A stretch of DNA of 64,000 nt, taken from the NCBI RefSeq assembly GCF_021462225.1, contig NC_061798.1, forward strand, positions 26,079,320 to 26,143,319. The letters are read 5' to 3'. The notes beneath the pieces were generated by a model. The model was not told where the DNA came from. It searched no databases and was given only the letters and a program-made list of their open reading frames with translations. This stretch comes from Girardinichthys multiradiatus. Its lineage: Eukaryota > Chordata > Actinopteri > Cyprinodontiformes > Goodeidae. Of the stretch, positions 36,573 through 50,500 are shown one piece after another (position 1 is the first letter of the stretch; every line of letters begins with the position of its first letter). Both the position numbers and the translations under genes were made by a program.

Positions 36573-39356
36573 ATGAGCATCCCGCAGTTCCTCTTGGAGG
36601 GGTCCATTGTGGTTTCGGCAGTTGTTACGCTCTTGACGAACTTTTCAGTGCTGCTATGTTTCACCCAGAGCGCAGAGTTACGATCCCATGTTCCGGGGAT
36701 CTTCATCCTGAATCTCTCCATCTCCAATATTATCCTCGCTCTCATCAACATGCCTGTCACTTTTCTGGGGGTGGCCAGCAGCGCAAAGCCCCTCAGGGAC
36801 CAACTGTGTCGCGCTGTCAGTTTTACCGAGACTTTCACCACCTGCAACGCCATGCTGAGCATGGCCGCTCTCAGCGTGGACAGGTGGGTGGCGGTGGTGT
36901 TTCCTCTCAGATATTCCAGTAAGATGCGCTACAGGGACGCCTTTGTGATCGTGGCCTACTCCTGGCTCCACTCCCTCGCTTTCTCCCTGACCCAGCTGAT
37001 GATGCGCTGGGGGGCGTACAGCCACACGTACGCGTCATGCACTTTGCACCTGGATGTGGAGGAGGCGTCGCAGCGGAGTGCCTATGCCACCTTCACGGCG
37101 CTGTTCTACTGCAGCAGCTTCGCGCTCTGCCTCTTCGTCCTCTGCTTTGCCTACCTGAAAGTTCTGAGAGTGGCCAGGTCGCACTGCAAGAGGATAGATG
37201 TCATCACAGTGCAGACTCTGCTTCTGCTGGTGGATATTCACCCCAGGTGGAGTATGGTGGAGGAGAAAAACATGAAATATCCGTCTGTTGATCTAAGTAA
37301 TCTTTACGTTTATTGATGTCAGGCATGTAATATTTTTTTGTCTCTGTGCGTCAGTGTAAAGGAGAGGTGTCTGGCTCAACAAAGGAAGAGAAGGCAGCGA
37401 GCCGCTAAGAAGATCTGCATCTTCATCGGTTCCTTCATCATCTGCTTTTCACCATATGTCATAACGAGGTAACTCCCTGCTATGGACCTGGCATGTATTT
37501 CCAAACATGCATTTAGCAGATGTTTTGTATAACACTCTACCGTGTTACTGTGGTATAAAAGAAGTATCACACTGGGTCCCAACAAAGCATAGAAAGCCTA
37601 ACATCTCAACGCTCATGCAATGCCGCTCTACACAGACTGAAAGTGTAATTAATTGTGTCTGTCAGGCAAGACTGAAGTTTGTGATCAATGCTGTTAATAT
37701 TAAAGTTTGCTTTGTAAGTATTATTAATATGCTGTGTTTGTGTAAAGATGATTGACTGTATACTTTCACATACATAGTCACGGTTTAACCTCCTATAGCT
37801 CTCAGTCTTGTCTGGAGAAATATGAGCACATTTTGATTCTTCGAATGGAGAAACCTTAGACAATATACTATAGGTCAACTGGTCACTGATTTATATGTAA
37901 GCACTGGGATTTTAAAATGAACTCTAAACTTTATAGGCAGCCAGAGTGAAGAAATAAATAATTTTTGAGCTCACTTATCAGAATATGATAATAACGTCTG
38001 CACAGCATTCCTGAGTCTTAAACGTGAAGAAGCAAATGCAAGAGAACTTGAGTTTAGCTGTGTTCCTTAACTGAAATAAAATGAGATGGACTGTGAATGT
38101 GAAGCCAGTCTTAGGCTGAAATAAAAAGTTACTCCCAAGTTATAAAATAGTGGAGTTGGTGGAGGAACAGAAGGAAGCAATTGCTTAGTTAATGTTTGAG
38201 TATATTTCTTGAAGGGCTATAATCATTGTGGCTGTTCTACTGTAATTTAGATAAAGTTAATTATCAGTCAGCCAGTTCTTCATCAGTGTTAGGCATGCAA
38301 CAGAATATTGTAGCCATAAACAGAGCTCCAGATGTCATTAAGAGACTGAATAATATCTGCTAAAAAAAGCATATAATTTGGAAACAATAATGAACCAAGT
38401 ATTGGTTGAGGAACCCTACAGGTTAAAGACGCTTTTACAGAGTAATCAAACTCTTTGCACAGGGACTGCTATTCTTTAAACAAGAGGAAAGCCATAAATA
38501 CCAGCCAAATGTCAAAGCTATTGAATAACATACTATGGTACACGGTAGGAAATGTGCTCCACTGTGTGAATTGCTGCATTTAGGTCAGTGCCCCATCTTC
38601 TTAAATTATTGGTTTTATTCGTTTTATCAGAAATCTCACATTTACATCTAAAATTCCTCCATTGGCAGAGTTCTTGTCAGTGTAACAGAATAAATGGTTG
38701 TTTGTTTATAAATAAATACAATGTTCCACCCTGGTTGATAATAAAGATTATATTCTATTCTATTATAAATAAATAATTGAAAACATGGCATGTGTGTTTC
38801 TCTAACCCATTACAAAAATTACCACTGACCCCGAGCATTTTTTTTCTTAAATTATCCAACAATCTTCTTTAGAAATCCAAAACAAAAATCCCCCTAAACC
38901 CTTGTTATGATGTTATAAAAATCCAACAACATTTTAATACTTTATAAAGACTCCCTAAGTCCCCCATTTCACTGGCAGGAAAAAAAGCTCAGGAAGCACA
39001 GAGAAGAATGGCCACTGTGTGTTTACATGATTTTATATTATTTTATTTTATATTATAAATAACCCATATTAGCCAGCACAAGTGTCTTATTCCTCCTGTC
39101 CTCTTCCTGCAGGCTTGTAGAATTGTTGCCCTCAGTGGACATCCCCCAACATTGGGGCATTGCTACCAAATGCTTAGTCTACGCCAAGGCATCCAGCGAC
39201 CCATTCGTTTACTGTCTTCTACGACATCAGTACAGGAAGGTCCTGGTTAGCATCATCCGACGCATTGTGAGAAAGGACCAGTTCTTCCTGTCCGCCCACA
39301 GCACTAGCAGCATGTGGGACACTACAGATGAAAACTTTCCTGACAGGATAACCTGA
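36573..39356 (+). CDS. gpr78: Orphan class A GPCR of the GPR26/GPR78 pair
   Basis: Exons 36573-37246, 37355-37468 and 39113-39356 join in frame to 343 residues, close to GPR26 and GPR78 lengths. Seven hydrophobic segments are visible. TM1 contains LLTNFSVLLCF, TM2 LNLSISNIILAL, and TM3 ends in DRW at residues 103-105 instead of DRY. The segment before TM6 holds CKRIDVITVQTLLLLVDIHP, and TM7 ends ASDPFVYCLLRHQYRK, with DPxxY replacing NPxxY. The cytoplasmic linker is basic (QQRKRRQRAAKK). These variants match human GPR26 as I recall it. GPR26/78 signal constitutively through Gs in published work. An in-frame ATG at 36399 would add 58 residues with one sequon (NLS), but it has T at -3. I prefer 36573, which begins next to TM1. 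I chose GPR78 over GPR26 because of the cpz neighbour. Confidence 0.9.
37469..39112 (+). other. gpr78 intron 2
   Basis: The intron is 1.6 kb and AT-rich, with donor GTAACT and acceptor TTCCTGCAG. No mobile element is recognised except a possible short TATTC tract near 38750. Confidence 0.6.
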
Positions 39357-39707
39357 ACCTGAGGTTTGAGTCTGTAAATGAGACGATTCTTCTGCCTCTT
39401 GTCCAGGAAGGGCAGAGGTTATTGTTTGGATTGGGGCCAGAAGATGGAAAGAGTTCAAGGCCTAGCTCAGGGAGGTCACTTGAACATGGAGCTGGACAGG
39501 AAGGCGGTAATCACCTCTGGACTCTATTGCATTCTATCTGCATTTGGTGCTAAAGTAGTATGGCACATAAAAATTAAAATATCACATTAATCTCGATGTG
39601 TCTCTGGAGTGATGTAACAGTGAATTGTGTAAGACATTCTTGGAAAAATTTTACAGCTGATATTATTTCTTGTGGTAAGGAAGTGCTAATGCCGTGCATA
39701 AAATGCA

Positions 39708-39713
39708 AATAAA
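39708..39713 (+). other. gpr78: Candidate gpr78 poly(A) signal
   Basis: The first AATAAA downstream lies about 350 bp after the stop codon. Confidence 0.4.
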
Positions 39714-40327
39714 TGTGTGAAGATATTAAACAGCAAGAACGCAATTTAAATACCCCGCTATTTACACACAGAGACAGGCTGAGTCATGAGTGAGGCATAT
39801 GAGGCTCCGTGAGCTCCGGTCATAATTGTATGCAAAAGTGAAACCAATACAGAATTTTGATAAAAAGACAGAAAAGCTTACATCTCTTTTTGACTAAACA
39901 ACACAAAAAGTGAAAGGTTGACCAAATGGGCTAGCCAATCCTGACCTCTAACATCTTTGTTTTGGCTACATTTGGACTTAGTGTTTTTCATACTAAATGA
40001 TGACGAGGACTGTTTGACCCGAAATAGACTTAAGCCCTAAAGGTTTTAGAAACCATTTCCACCTGAAATGACATACCTAATGTAAATAAAGTATAGCTCC
40101 ACAGTTATAAGGTCTACATGCAAACGTTTGGTACCTGTGTAAAGGTAAGACATAAAATAATATGTTTCAAGTGTAGGGCCTTGTGTAACTGTCACTTATG
40201 TCTGATTTATTTGTGATCAAACAAAAAAAAACTTTAAACGCACCGCACACAGGCGGCGGCTTGGTCTGGCTTAACAGTTTAAAATGATGTCCCTAGATGT
40301 CTACTGTTTGAAGTGGGCACTTTACAC

Positions 40328-41160
40328 TGATAAGGCATAACATTATGACCACATTCTCCAGCTCATCTAACAGATGCTCGATTGGATTAAAATCTGGGAA
40401 TTTTGGAGGCTGACAGCTATAAAACATCCCAAACTATTCTTGAGTTGATTTGTCTTTCTAAACAAGGCCACAGCCAACACAGAATAATGTTTGTGTGAAC
40501 GGGTGTGCATGGTTTTGAAAAATGCTTTGGTATGTCAGAGTTCAAAGTAATATCCACATGAGTGGCAAGACCCGAGGTTTCTAGGCAGGACAATGCCCAA
40601 AGTATCACCCTGCCTTTGTCAGCCCACCTTTTTCCCATACTACAATGCTGGGGCTATGTGTTTCCCATGGAACAAGGCATACACATCAGACAATCCACTG
40701 AATGTTAAAGAAGATGTGATTCATCAGACCAGGCCACCTTCTTCCATAGCTCCATGGTCCATGTTGACGCATTAAGCTGTGGACAGGGGTCAGCATTTGC
40801 ACCATGACTTGTCTGCAGCCATGCGGCCCCATGTTCAATAGACAGTGATGCACTGTGCATCCTGACACCATCCTGTCATAATCTGCATTAACCTCTTTAA
40901 CAGTTTGAAATGCAGTATTAGTTAGACTAATGCACTGGACTACTCGGGCCAGTCTTTACTCCCTATGTTCATCAGTGAGTCTCGTCCACCCATGATGCTG
41001 CTGCTAATTCACTACTTATGATATTGACCACTGTAGACCAGGGATACCCGAAAAGAGGCGCAGTTTTGAAAATGCTCAAAGTTACTTAGCCATCACTGTT
41101 TGATGCTTCTTTAACCTTGCTCAGATCTTTACCCTTACACTTTGACAACAAAACAACATG
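40328..41160 (-). mobile_element. Degraded dispersed DNA-transposon-type repeat
   Basis: The left part ATAAGGCATAACATTATGACCAC is the start of a repeat common in fish genomes. Text at 40380-41150 resembles antisense transposase-type sequence, including GAAAATGCTCAAAGTTACTT and GCTCAGATCTTTACCCTTAC. Stops are many. The class is uncertain. Confidence 0.5.
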
Positions 41161-41274
41161 GTTCTTCTGACTGGAAGTAATATTAACATTTTGGAGTGGA
41201 GCTAGAATCTTGACTTGAATCTGATAGAGAATCTCTGGAGGAACGGAAGATTGGCATGGAGGTCTTCACACCTC

Positions 41275-41376
<102 letters not shown>

Positions 41377-41564
41377 GAAATATGATCGGCGCAGCAGAGA
41401 GCCACAGTTCCCCGGCTCCGGTCAGGGATGCTCTCCGCGCAGCAGACAAAGGACGGAGCTCTTTGCTGTGGGTGGTAATTATCAAGGAGCTTAGAAGAAA
41501 AAAAAGCAGCAGCTTCGACCAAACTTACTGCCACATCACACAAGCTGCTCACTAGAAGCGCAGC

Positions 41565-44500
41565 ATGTATTTGGAAGTTTTGGCGCTGTTGTTTTTCTTG
41601 GAGCGGAGTTGCCTGAGCGCCCCGCAGCAGCCGTGTCATCCAGGAGACGAGTTTTTAGGTAAGATCACAGAGATAAAGCAATGGCCGCGGACAAGTTTAG
41701 TCATAGCTCTTTTGGGGCGGAAATATAAGTCATGCGTCCTTTTTTAGTGAGCACAACGGATTATTCTGTCAGTTCTATACTGTAACCAGCTTTTAACTCA
41801 GCCTCTCTTCAGAAATAATTTCTGATCTGCTCCGAAACTATTTAAGTAGAATAAAGTAGACGCTTTATTGTTTAGTTCATGGTATTTGTTTATAGACGTC
41901 GCCCCCTAGCGTTGAGTTTGCGAGTCATTTTTTTTGTGCTCGATCCCCTCCAGGAAGATGCAGCAGCAGCCGCAGCGCACACGATGAAACACGTATGTTT
42001 CAACATGGAGTTGAGTAAATACAATATAGGAGAACAAAGTTTATACATTTCTTACATGTGAAGGATGTTAAATCACTGCTACTTCTGAACTGTAGCTGTC
42101 CTGCGTGGCTCCAAACTGGTACAACTACTAACTACTACTAAGAGTTCCTTCAAGATATTCACTCCAGCTAAATGTTTTGATAAATTATTTGTAAAAGTAA
42201 AAAAAAAAAAAAAACTGAAGCAAAGAGCATTGGTTTTTAAATGTGTATTTCTTTTGCTGTTTTGATGTATAAAATACTGTCAAAGCTACAAACCCCCATA
42301 CGGTGCAGCACTGCAGTGTACTGCTGCATTTGAGCTTTAATTGCATGAAAAAAATAATTACGAAATTATTATTAGATCTATGTGTAAGTTTAGCCTTAGA
42401 CCAAAAACATTCTTGGTCCATCAGAAAATTGTGATTTTCTTTTTTGTAATAAACTTGCTTTCTTCACCTTTACTATCTTCTAACAGCTACCTGCACAGAA
42501 CTGAACCTGGGCTACTGTAATGATCTGGAGTACTCAACGTGAGTCATAGTGCTTACTAAGGCAAAGAAATCACAGCAGAACATGGTCATAACTACCACAC
42601 ACTTTGTGTTTTACGTCACTGAGTGTTGTTGGAAACCACATTAATGTTTAAATTCATACCAGCTGTTGGTAGGGATTACAGGAATACTGTCATGCCTGTC
42701 AGTAGAGTTGTGGGGGAAAATGAAGTACGGTTCTTCAGCTTCACTGGAAGCCACATGCTACGAATGAAATGTGCTTAAATGATCCTCAGCGAGTGTGACT
42801 TTAAATTGTACTTTATTGGTCAGTTTGGGTTTATGATGCATTTTCTGTTTGAACTGTTTGAAGTCAATCATTTGGCACTGAGAATATATATTCGCAAGTG
42901 GAAAACATTTGACACATGGCAATCTTCCTAGGAGTGGAGATCCCACTAAATTCAACCCCAGGTTAGACTATACAATGCTCAGGGAAAATGCTAAAACCAC
43001 AAAAGCCACATCTAAGGCTCCACAGGCCAAGCGTTTCCAGCACAATTATAATAATAAGAAAGAAATATGTTTTGTTCGAAATATGTCTTGTTGCCAGGAT
43101 ATGACTCAAGTTTCCAAAGATGCATCTGACTATACTGCAAGACTTCCGGAACAGGGTCTTTTGAACATATAAGCCCAAAGTAGAGATGTTTGATGCAATG
43201 GCCTAGTCAAATTCCAGACCTTAACCTGACTAAAATGCTCTGCAGGAGAGAGCTGTTCAGAGACAAATGCCTGGGAAACTTAAACTGGAACAAAGCTTTA
43301 TAAAAACAAGATTCCTCCAAAAATAATGTGAGAAATTGATAAAGCTTAGATAAATCAACAATTTCAAGCTAATGCTGCTAAACATGGTTCTGCAAACAAC
43401 TGACGCATAGGATGCATGTGAATGTTTCCATGAGAGAATTCTTATCCCCAATTTCTACAGAACCATATTCCCCAACATCCTTGGTCACCGGAGTCGTTAT
43501 GAAGCTGAGTCAGGAGCAGAGTATCTCCTCCTGAGTGTCATCCATGGTCTCCTCAATGGTGAGTGCTCTCCCGAGATCCGTCTTGTAGGGTGTTCGGTGC
43601 TGGCCTCGCCCTGCCGGGATAACAAGATGGTTAAACCATGCCGCAGCACATGCGAGGCATTGAGGAAAGGCTGCATTCACGCCTTAGAGGCCATCGAGAT
43701 GGCCTGGCCCTACTTCCTGGATTGTGACCGCTTCTTTGCTGGTAATGAGGAGGGCTGCTTTGACCCACTAGCAGGGCTGAAAGGTAAAGATCAGAGTCTT
43801 GTGTTATTTGGACCCATAATACTGAGGTAAAGTTTGAAACCTCTCTCCTTCTACATATTTCCATAATTCACTCCTTCAGCCAGACAGGAGGTGGCATTGT
43901 CCAGTCTCTCTCCTGAAGAACCGAGCACCATCATCCAGTTCACCTATGCCTCTAATGCCCAGATGTACAGCTTACTGAAGAGAACAGCAGCCAAATGCTC
44001 CCACATCTCTCATGTCTACAGCATCGGACGAAGCACCGAAGGCAGAGATCTGTTGGTTATTGAGTTCACTGACAACCCAGGGCAACATGAGCTGCGTGAG
44101 TGAAAAGCATTATACTGTCCTGACGTTTAATACAAAACCGTCAAAAACTACTCCTCTGTTTTTAGTCACATGCAAATGTTTATAATTATCAATCAAATTG
44201 GAATATCTACCCATCCATTTCCTATACACGCTTCTTCCATACTGGGTCGCGTGGGAGCTGGTGCCTGTCTCCAGCAGGTGAGAAGCAGGGTACACCCTAG
44301 GTTTTTTCTTGATTCATCATTTGAAACCCATCTTTGACTGATATTCAAATTAGTTTAATAATATGAGAATTTTGATTGTGACAAAAAAAGCAAAAACAGA
44401 AGACATCAGTTTTTCACAGCACTATTACTGTGCTGGTAAATTCTTAAAGTCTTATCAGTTTTTTAAATAATATTTTAGCATTATGTTTATGGTGCATTGC

Positions 44501-47500
44501 ATTGCAACAGCTTAAAGTGTTTTTCATTGTGTTCAATTTCTGTAGTTGAGCCAGAGATAAAGTTGGTGGGCAACATGCATGGGAATGAGGTGCTTGGCCG
44601 ACAGCTTCTCGTCTACCTGGTCCAGTACCTGTGCTCGGAGTATATTCTAGGAAACCAAAGAATTCAGTCCATCATTAACAACACACGTATTCACATTCTG
44701 GCCTCTATGAACCCTGACGGGTATGAGCTGGCCGCCTCAGAGGTAGAGGATAGCAATGACCAGGAGCTCTCCCACCAGGAAGTAAATATTGTTAACAAAA
44801 AGAAGGACAAACCACCATTATCCGCTCTCATTCCTTTTTTTCTTCTGTGTCCCTAGCTTTTGCTTTGATAAGTGAAGAGCACATGCTTCTACCTCCTATT
44901 TATCTGACATTCTGATTATCCCATTTGTCTGGGGTGGATCCTCCATCTCCCAGCCTCAAGTGATCAACCAGTGATGTCAGGATAGGGATAAATAAAATCA
45001 CAGAATCAGATTCAGGCAGTTCAGAAATGTCTTCAAATAGGTTGAACACTTAAGCTGGCTGTGGGAAAATTGCATGTCTCTAGTATGGGCACCAACACAT
45101 TCTGCACATTTGCTCATACATCAAACCTGATCCTTTGCATGGACAGTCTTCTGTGAACTGATCATGTGCATGTCAATGTGTGTGCATGTATCACTAGAGT
45201 CGGCTCAGACGAGAGTTACTGTTCGGTAGTAAGGTATTTAGGTCAGTTTTGGTCAGAACTGGATCTCAATTTACAGTGAATTTATTGGTCGATGGGCTGA
45301 CCAAATTTAGAAAAACTACTTGAAATGTATCTATTGACATGCATTGCATTTGTGACAGTAATTCTAAAAGTATATGTTTTAAATGGGAAAGTTTTGCTTT
45401 CTGCTCAACATCTGGAATAGAGAAGAGGAGCCTGTTCCTATATTCGTGCATGTATGTGGTAACATGCAGAGCATTTCTTTATATTTTTGTTTTCAAAGAA
45501 CCAAAGTTTTTGCAATCTTTTAAAGTGGCCTTGATCAATTGTCCTTCAATATTTCAACATTTTTCTATGGATTCTTTCCTCATTTTTATTCTTATTTTCA
45601 CTTTAGCACATATACCTGACTATTTACCTCTTTTTTTCCTCTTTCTCTGTTAAGCCACTCAACACTGAACAGTAAATTATTCAAGCCAAAAAACCAAATC
45701 CAGTCAATCAGAATCACTTCTCCAGGCATTTGAAAGAAGTTAAATAGAATCATTACAAACTTGCAGCTTAATATATTTGGTTACTGTTAGTCTGTTCCAC
45801 AAATATTTCCACTATGTATAAAGATAACAGTTTGACATGCATTAAAAAGAACTTCGGCAGTAACATGCTTCCTAAAAATAGCCGTTGGCTGACAAATTGA
45901 CGGGTGGATAATCAACTGAAGGATGATGCATCTCTGGGCCTTTTGTCAGGTGCCAAGTTTTTTCTCTGCACACTTTCAGATACTTGTTGCTCTGGGAATG
46001 TTTAAATGATACACTTATTTTTTTCCTCCACTTTTCCAGTTTCTTCATATCTCATATCTCGGGACAGGCAATTGTAGCGGTAGAAATAATTGCAGTGTTA
46101 ATGTAGCCCAGTATTCACTCGCTTTGGTTTATTAGAAGTTGAGTCTTTGTTACACAAACTGAAGATTCAGTGCTCCATCAGATGTCTGTAAGCAAAACAT
46201 CTTAGTCAATAAAGGGTTATCCAGAAGATTGTACTCAACAAGTACAAAACGAATGAGTTTATGAACTGCTTCTGAACAATTGGCATCAACATGATCATAC
46301 CAGGATATGTTCCTTTTCTGGCAGTTTTCTGGTTATCATCTCATTTCCACAAAATGCTGTTTTAAATGGGTATTTAGGTTAATAGTAATTTTAACTTATT
46401 TTATTAATATAGCTGTTTCTGTGTTTCTGCATCAGACTGCCATTCACAATGGACCACATGAGAATTTTAAATAGGTTGTTTGCCAAGTGGCCTGTATGTA
46501 GAAACAATTTGTTACTTCAGCTAAGATACATTTTTAATTATTTGAACAATTTATAGGTCAAATTTAAGTGACTTGAAAATAAAGTTTCCACGGAAAATGA
46601 TTAGGTAATAGTCTGAAAAGTATGGAAAACTAGCAGCTAAAAAATAAGAGACCTTCAGAAAACCTGGGGACATGTTGATCAAGGCAACTTTAAATGATTA
46701 CAGGAAAATCTGGCACTTTCAAAGGAAATTATAAAGAAAATTTTAAAATGTAAAGAAATTAGCAGTGGTTAAAAACCCCAAAAACGTAACAATGCTAATA
46801 ATCCAAAAATCTATTTTTTTTTTCGACAAAATGACTGTTTGCTTTTAGCCTTAAATAATGGCTTCATGTTTCCTTTTCCTCTTTGTTATAATGGATACAT
46901 GGTCTTGTCTTCATGTTAACAATAGAATTAACAAAGAAGTTTAACATTCATCTTGTTGAAATTCTGACTAATCTAATTTAATTTTCCTCACATAACTACT
47001 GTTGCTACTTATCTTGGCTCATCACCATAATTATCATTCACGTCATGCAAGACTTCACACATTTAATGCCTCAATCTGTTTGACCTTAAATATTTTAGGG
47101 TCACTTGCTGAATGGATGGATAAGTGGCCGGGCCAATGCTCAGAACCTTGACCTGAACCGCAACTTTCCCGATCTCACCTCCCTGTTCTATCGGAACCGT
47201 CGCAGCAGGCACTACCGCATAGATCACATCCCGATCCCTGACACCTACTGGTTTGGGAAGGTACAGGAAACTCCTCACAGTTGACTGCCTGAACAACCAA
47301 CTTAGGTTCTAAATCATGTAGTTCCAATTTCTGAACTGCAGGTGGCACCAGAGACCTATGCAGTAATGAAGTGGATTAGGTCACTACCATTTGTTCAGTC
47401 TGCCAGCCTCCATGGAGGGGAACTGGTGGTCTCCTACCCCTTCGACTTCTCTAGACACCCACATGAGGAGAAGATGTTTTCACCCACTCCAGATGAACAG

Positions 47501-50500
47501 GTGGGGATTAATCAATAAGCACATTATTAACACAGCAGAGCAAACAGATTGTCATCCTCTCTCGGCTTTCACACTACCAATAATCTTCCAACACTCAGAT
47601 CTTCAAGCAGCTCGCTCGCACTTATGCCGACGCTCATGCCACCATGTCAAACAATGACACGGACAGGTGTGGGGCCTCTTTTTATCGTACCAGAGGCATC
47701 ATCAATGGTGCACTGTGGTACAGTTTTGCTGGTGGTGAGATACCGTGAAAGTTGCAACACATATGCTCTTTTTTTCCTGCTCTACACAATACTTGAACAA
47801 CACCTTTCATCCATCTGCAGGTATGTCTGATTTCAATTACTTACACACTAATTGTATGGAGATCACAGTGGAGCTTGGCTGTGACAAATTCCCCTCAGAG
47901 GCTGAGCTCTACCCAGAATGGAAAAGGAATAAAGAAGCTCTGCTCAGTTTTCTTGAGTCTGTAAGTGTCTGCTGGAAAAGTTATTAGTTTTTTTGGAGGG
48001 GCCACATTAACTCCTCCCAGATCAAACATACCTGGTTGTGAGTGAATTAGTTCTGATTGTGCTCTTGTTCTCTGGACAGGTCCACCGAGGAATTAAGGGT
48101 GTTGTGAGGGATACAGATGGAAATGGTATAAAAGGTGCAACAGTCTCTGTCAGGGGGGTCAGAAAAGATGTCACTACAGGTAAAAATCCAAATCCAAAGT
48201 TTATATATATTTTAATTTCTGTTTGTGCTGAAAAAAACATTTTTGTTGATTTTCACTATTTAGTTAAATTTATTTATTCCTTTTCACTGTAACTCACTTC
48301 CAGCTGAGGATGGAGATTACTGGAGGCTGCTGAATCCAGGAACTCATATCCTGACAGCTACCGCCAAAGGTTTCTCAAGGATCAGCAAGAGAGTTTTTCT
48401 GCCCCACAACATGATCAAGGCTGGACGAGTTGACTTTGTTTTGGAGAAGGTTTTGATCCTTGGATTCTTTATATTTTAAAACTGACAGTTTCATCCAGAA
48501 GTTTGCAAACCCTTATTATTTGGGGTGTAATACCAATTCTGCGCTCTATTTATTGTCAAGAGGTCAATATTTTCCAAGTTCTCAGTGAAAAAGGCAACAA
48601 GAACACAACCAAAGAAGTTGTAATTCTAACTTCTGACTGGAAAATCGCAGCTCTCTAGCAGGCTGGAGTTCATTATCCAGTATGGTTGCCACACATATAA
48701 AACCTATAAGCTGCAGGTATAAACTATTGATTAGTTTGTATTTCACTAAAAGTTGATGAAATCCTTGGCATATTTAGTATGGCACAGCCCGTCGTAGTCG
48801 TCGTCTTCCGTTTATCTGGGACCGGGTCGCGGGGGCAGCAGACTCAGCAGAGACGCCCAGACGTCCCTCTCCCCAGACACCTCCTCCAGCTCCTCCGGGT
48901 GGAGCCCAAGGCGTTCCCAGGCCAGCCGAGAGACATAGTCCCTCCAGCGTGTCCAGGGCCGTCCCCTGGGCCTCCTCCCGGTGGGACGTGCCTGGAACAC
49001 CTCCCGAGGAAGGCGTCCAGGAGGCATCCGGTATAGATGCCCGAGCCACCTCAACTGGCTCCTCTCGATGTGGAGGAGCAGCGGCTCTACTCCGAGCCCC
49101 TCCCGGATGGCCGAGCTCCTCACGAGATACTTAAACTCCTCCACTTGAGGCAGGAACTCCCCTCCAACCTGAAGAGGACAAGCCACCCTTTTCCAGTCGA
49201 GTACCATGGCCTCGGACTTGGAGGAGCTGATCTTCATCCCAGCCGCTTCACACTCGGCTGCAAACCGCCACAGCGCATGCTGTAGGTCTTGGCTAGAGGG
49301 GGCCAGCAGGACCACGTCATCTGCAAAAAGAAGAGACGAAATCCACTGGTCCCCAAACCAGACCCCCTCCGGCCCTTGGCTGCGTCTAGAAATCCTGTCC
49401 ATAAAAGTTATGAACAGGACCGGTGACAAAGGGCAGCCCTGTCGGAGTCCAACATGCACCGGGAACAGGTCCGACTTAGTGCCGGCAATGCGGACTAAAC
49501 TCCTGCTCCGCTCGTACAGGGACCGGATGGCCCCTAATAAAGGGCCCCCGATTCCATACTCCTGGAGCACCCCCCACAGGGCATCACGAGGGACACAGTC
49601 GAATGCCTTCTCCAGGTCCACAAAACTCCCATGAACCCTCGAGCACCCTGTAGAGGGTATAGAGCTGGTCCAGTGTTCCACGGCCGGGACGAAAACCACA
49701 CTGCTCCTCCTGAAGCCGAGGTTCGACTATCGGCCGGACTCTCCTCTCCAATACCCTGGCGTAGGCCTTACCTGGGAGGCTGAGGAGTGTGATCCCCCGG
49801 TAGTTGGAACACACCCTCCGGTCCCCCTTCTTATAAAGGGGGACCAACAACCCAGTCTGCCAGTCCAGAGGCACTGTCCCCGACCGCCACACAATGTTGA
49901 AGAGGCGTGTCAACCATGACAGCCCAACAACATCCAGAGATTTGAGGTACTCAGGGCGGATCTCATCCACCCCCGAAGCCTTGCCACCGCGGAGCTTTTT
50001 AACCACCTCAGTGACTTCAGCCTGGGTGATGAAAGAGTCCAACCCCGAGTCCCCAGCCTCTGTTTCCACCACGGAATGCGTGATGGCAGGATTGAGGAGA
50101 TCCTCGAAGTACTCCTTCCACCGCCCGATAATGTCCTCAGTCGAGGTCAGCAGCCTCCCACCCACACTATAAACAGTGTTGGCGAAGCACTGCTTCCCCC
50201 TCCTGAGGCGCCGGACGGTTTGCCAGAATCGCTTCAAGGCCAACCGGTAGTCCTCCATGGCCTCACCGAACTCCTCCCAGGCCCGAGTTTTTGCCTCTGC
50301 CAAAGCCTGGCCTGCAGCACACTTGGCCTCACGGTACCCGTCAGCCGCCTCAGGAGTCCCACAAGCCAACCACAGCCGATAGGACTCCTTCTTCAGCTTG
50401 ACAGCATCCCTTACTGCCGGTGTCCACCACCAGGTTCTGGGATTGCCGCCGTGACAGGCACCGCAGACCTTACGGCCCGTAGCTGCGGCCGTAAGGTCTG

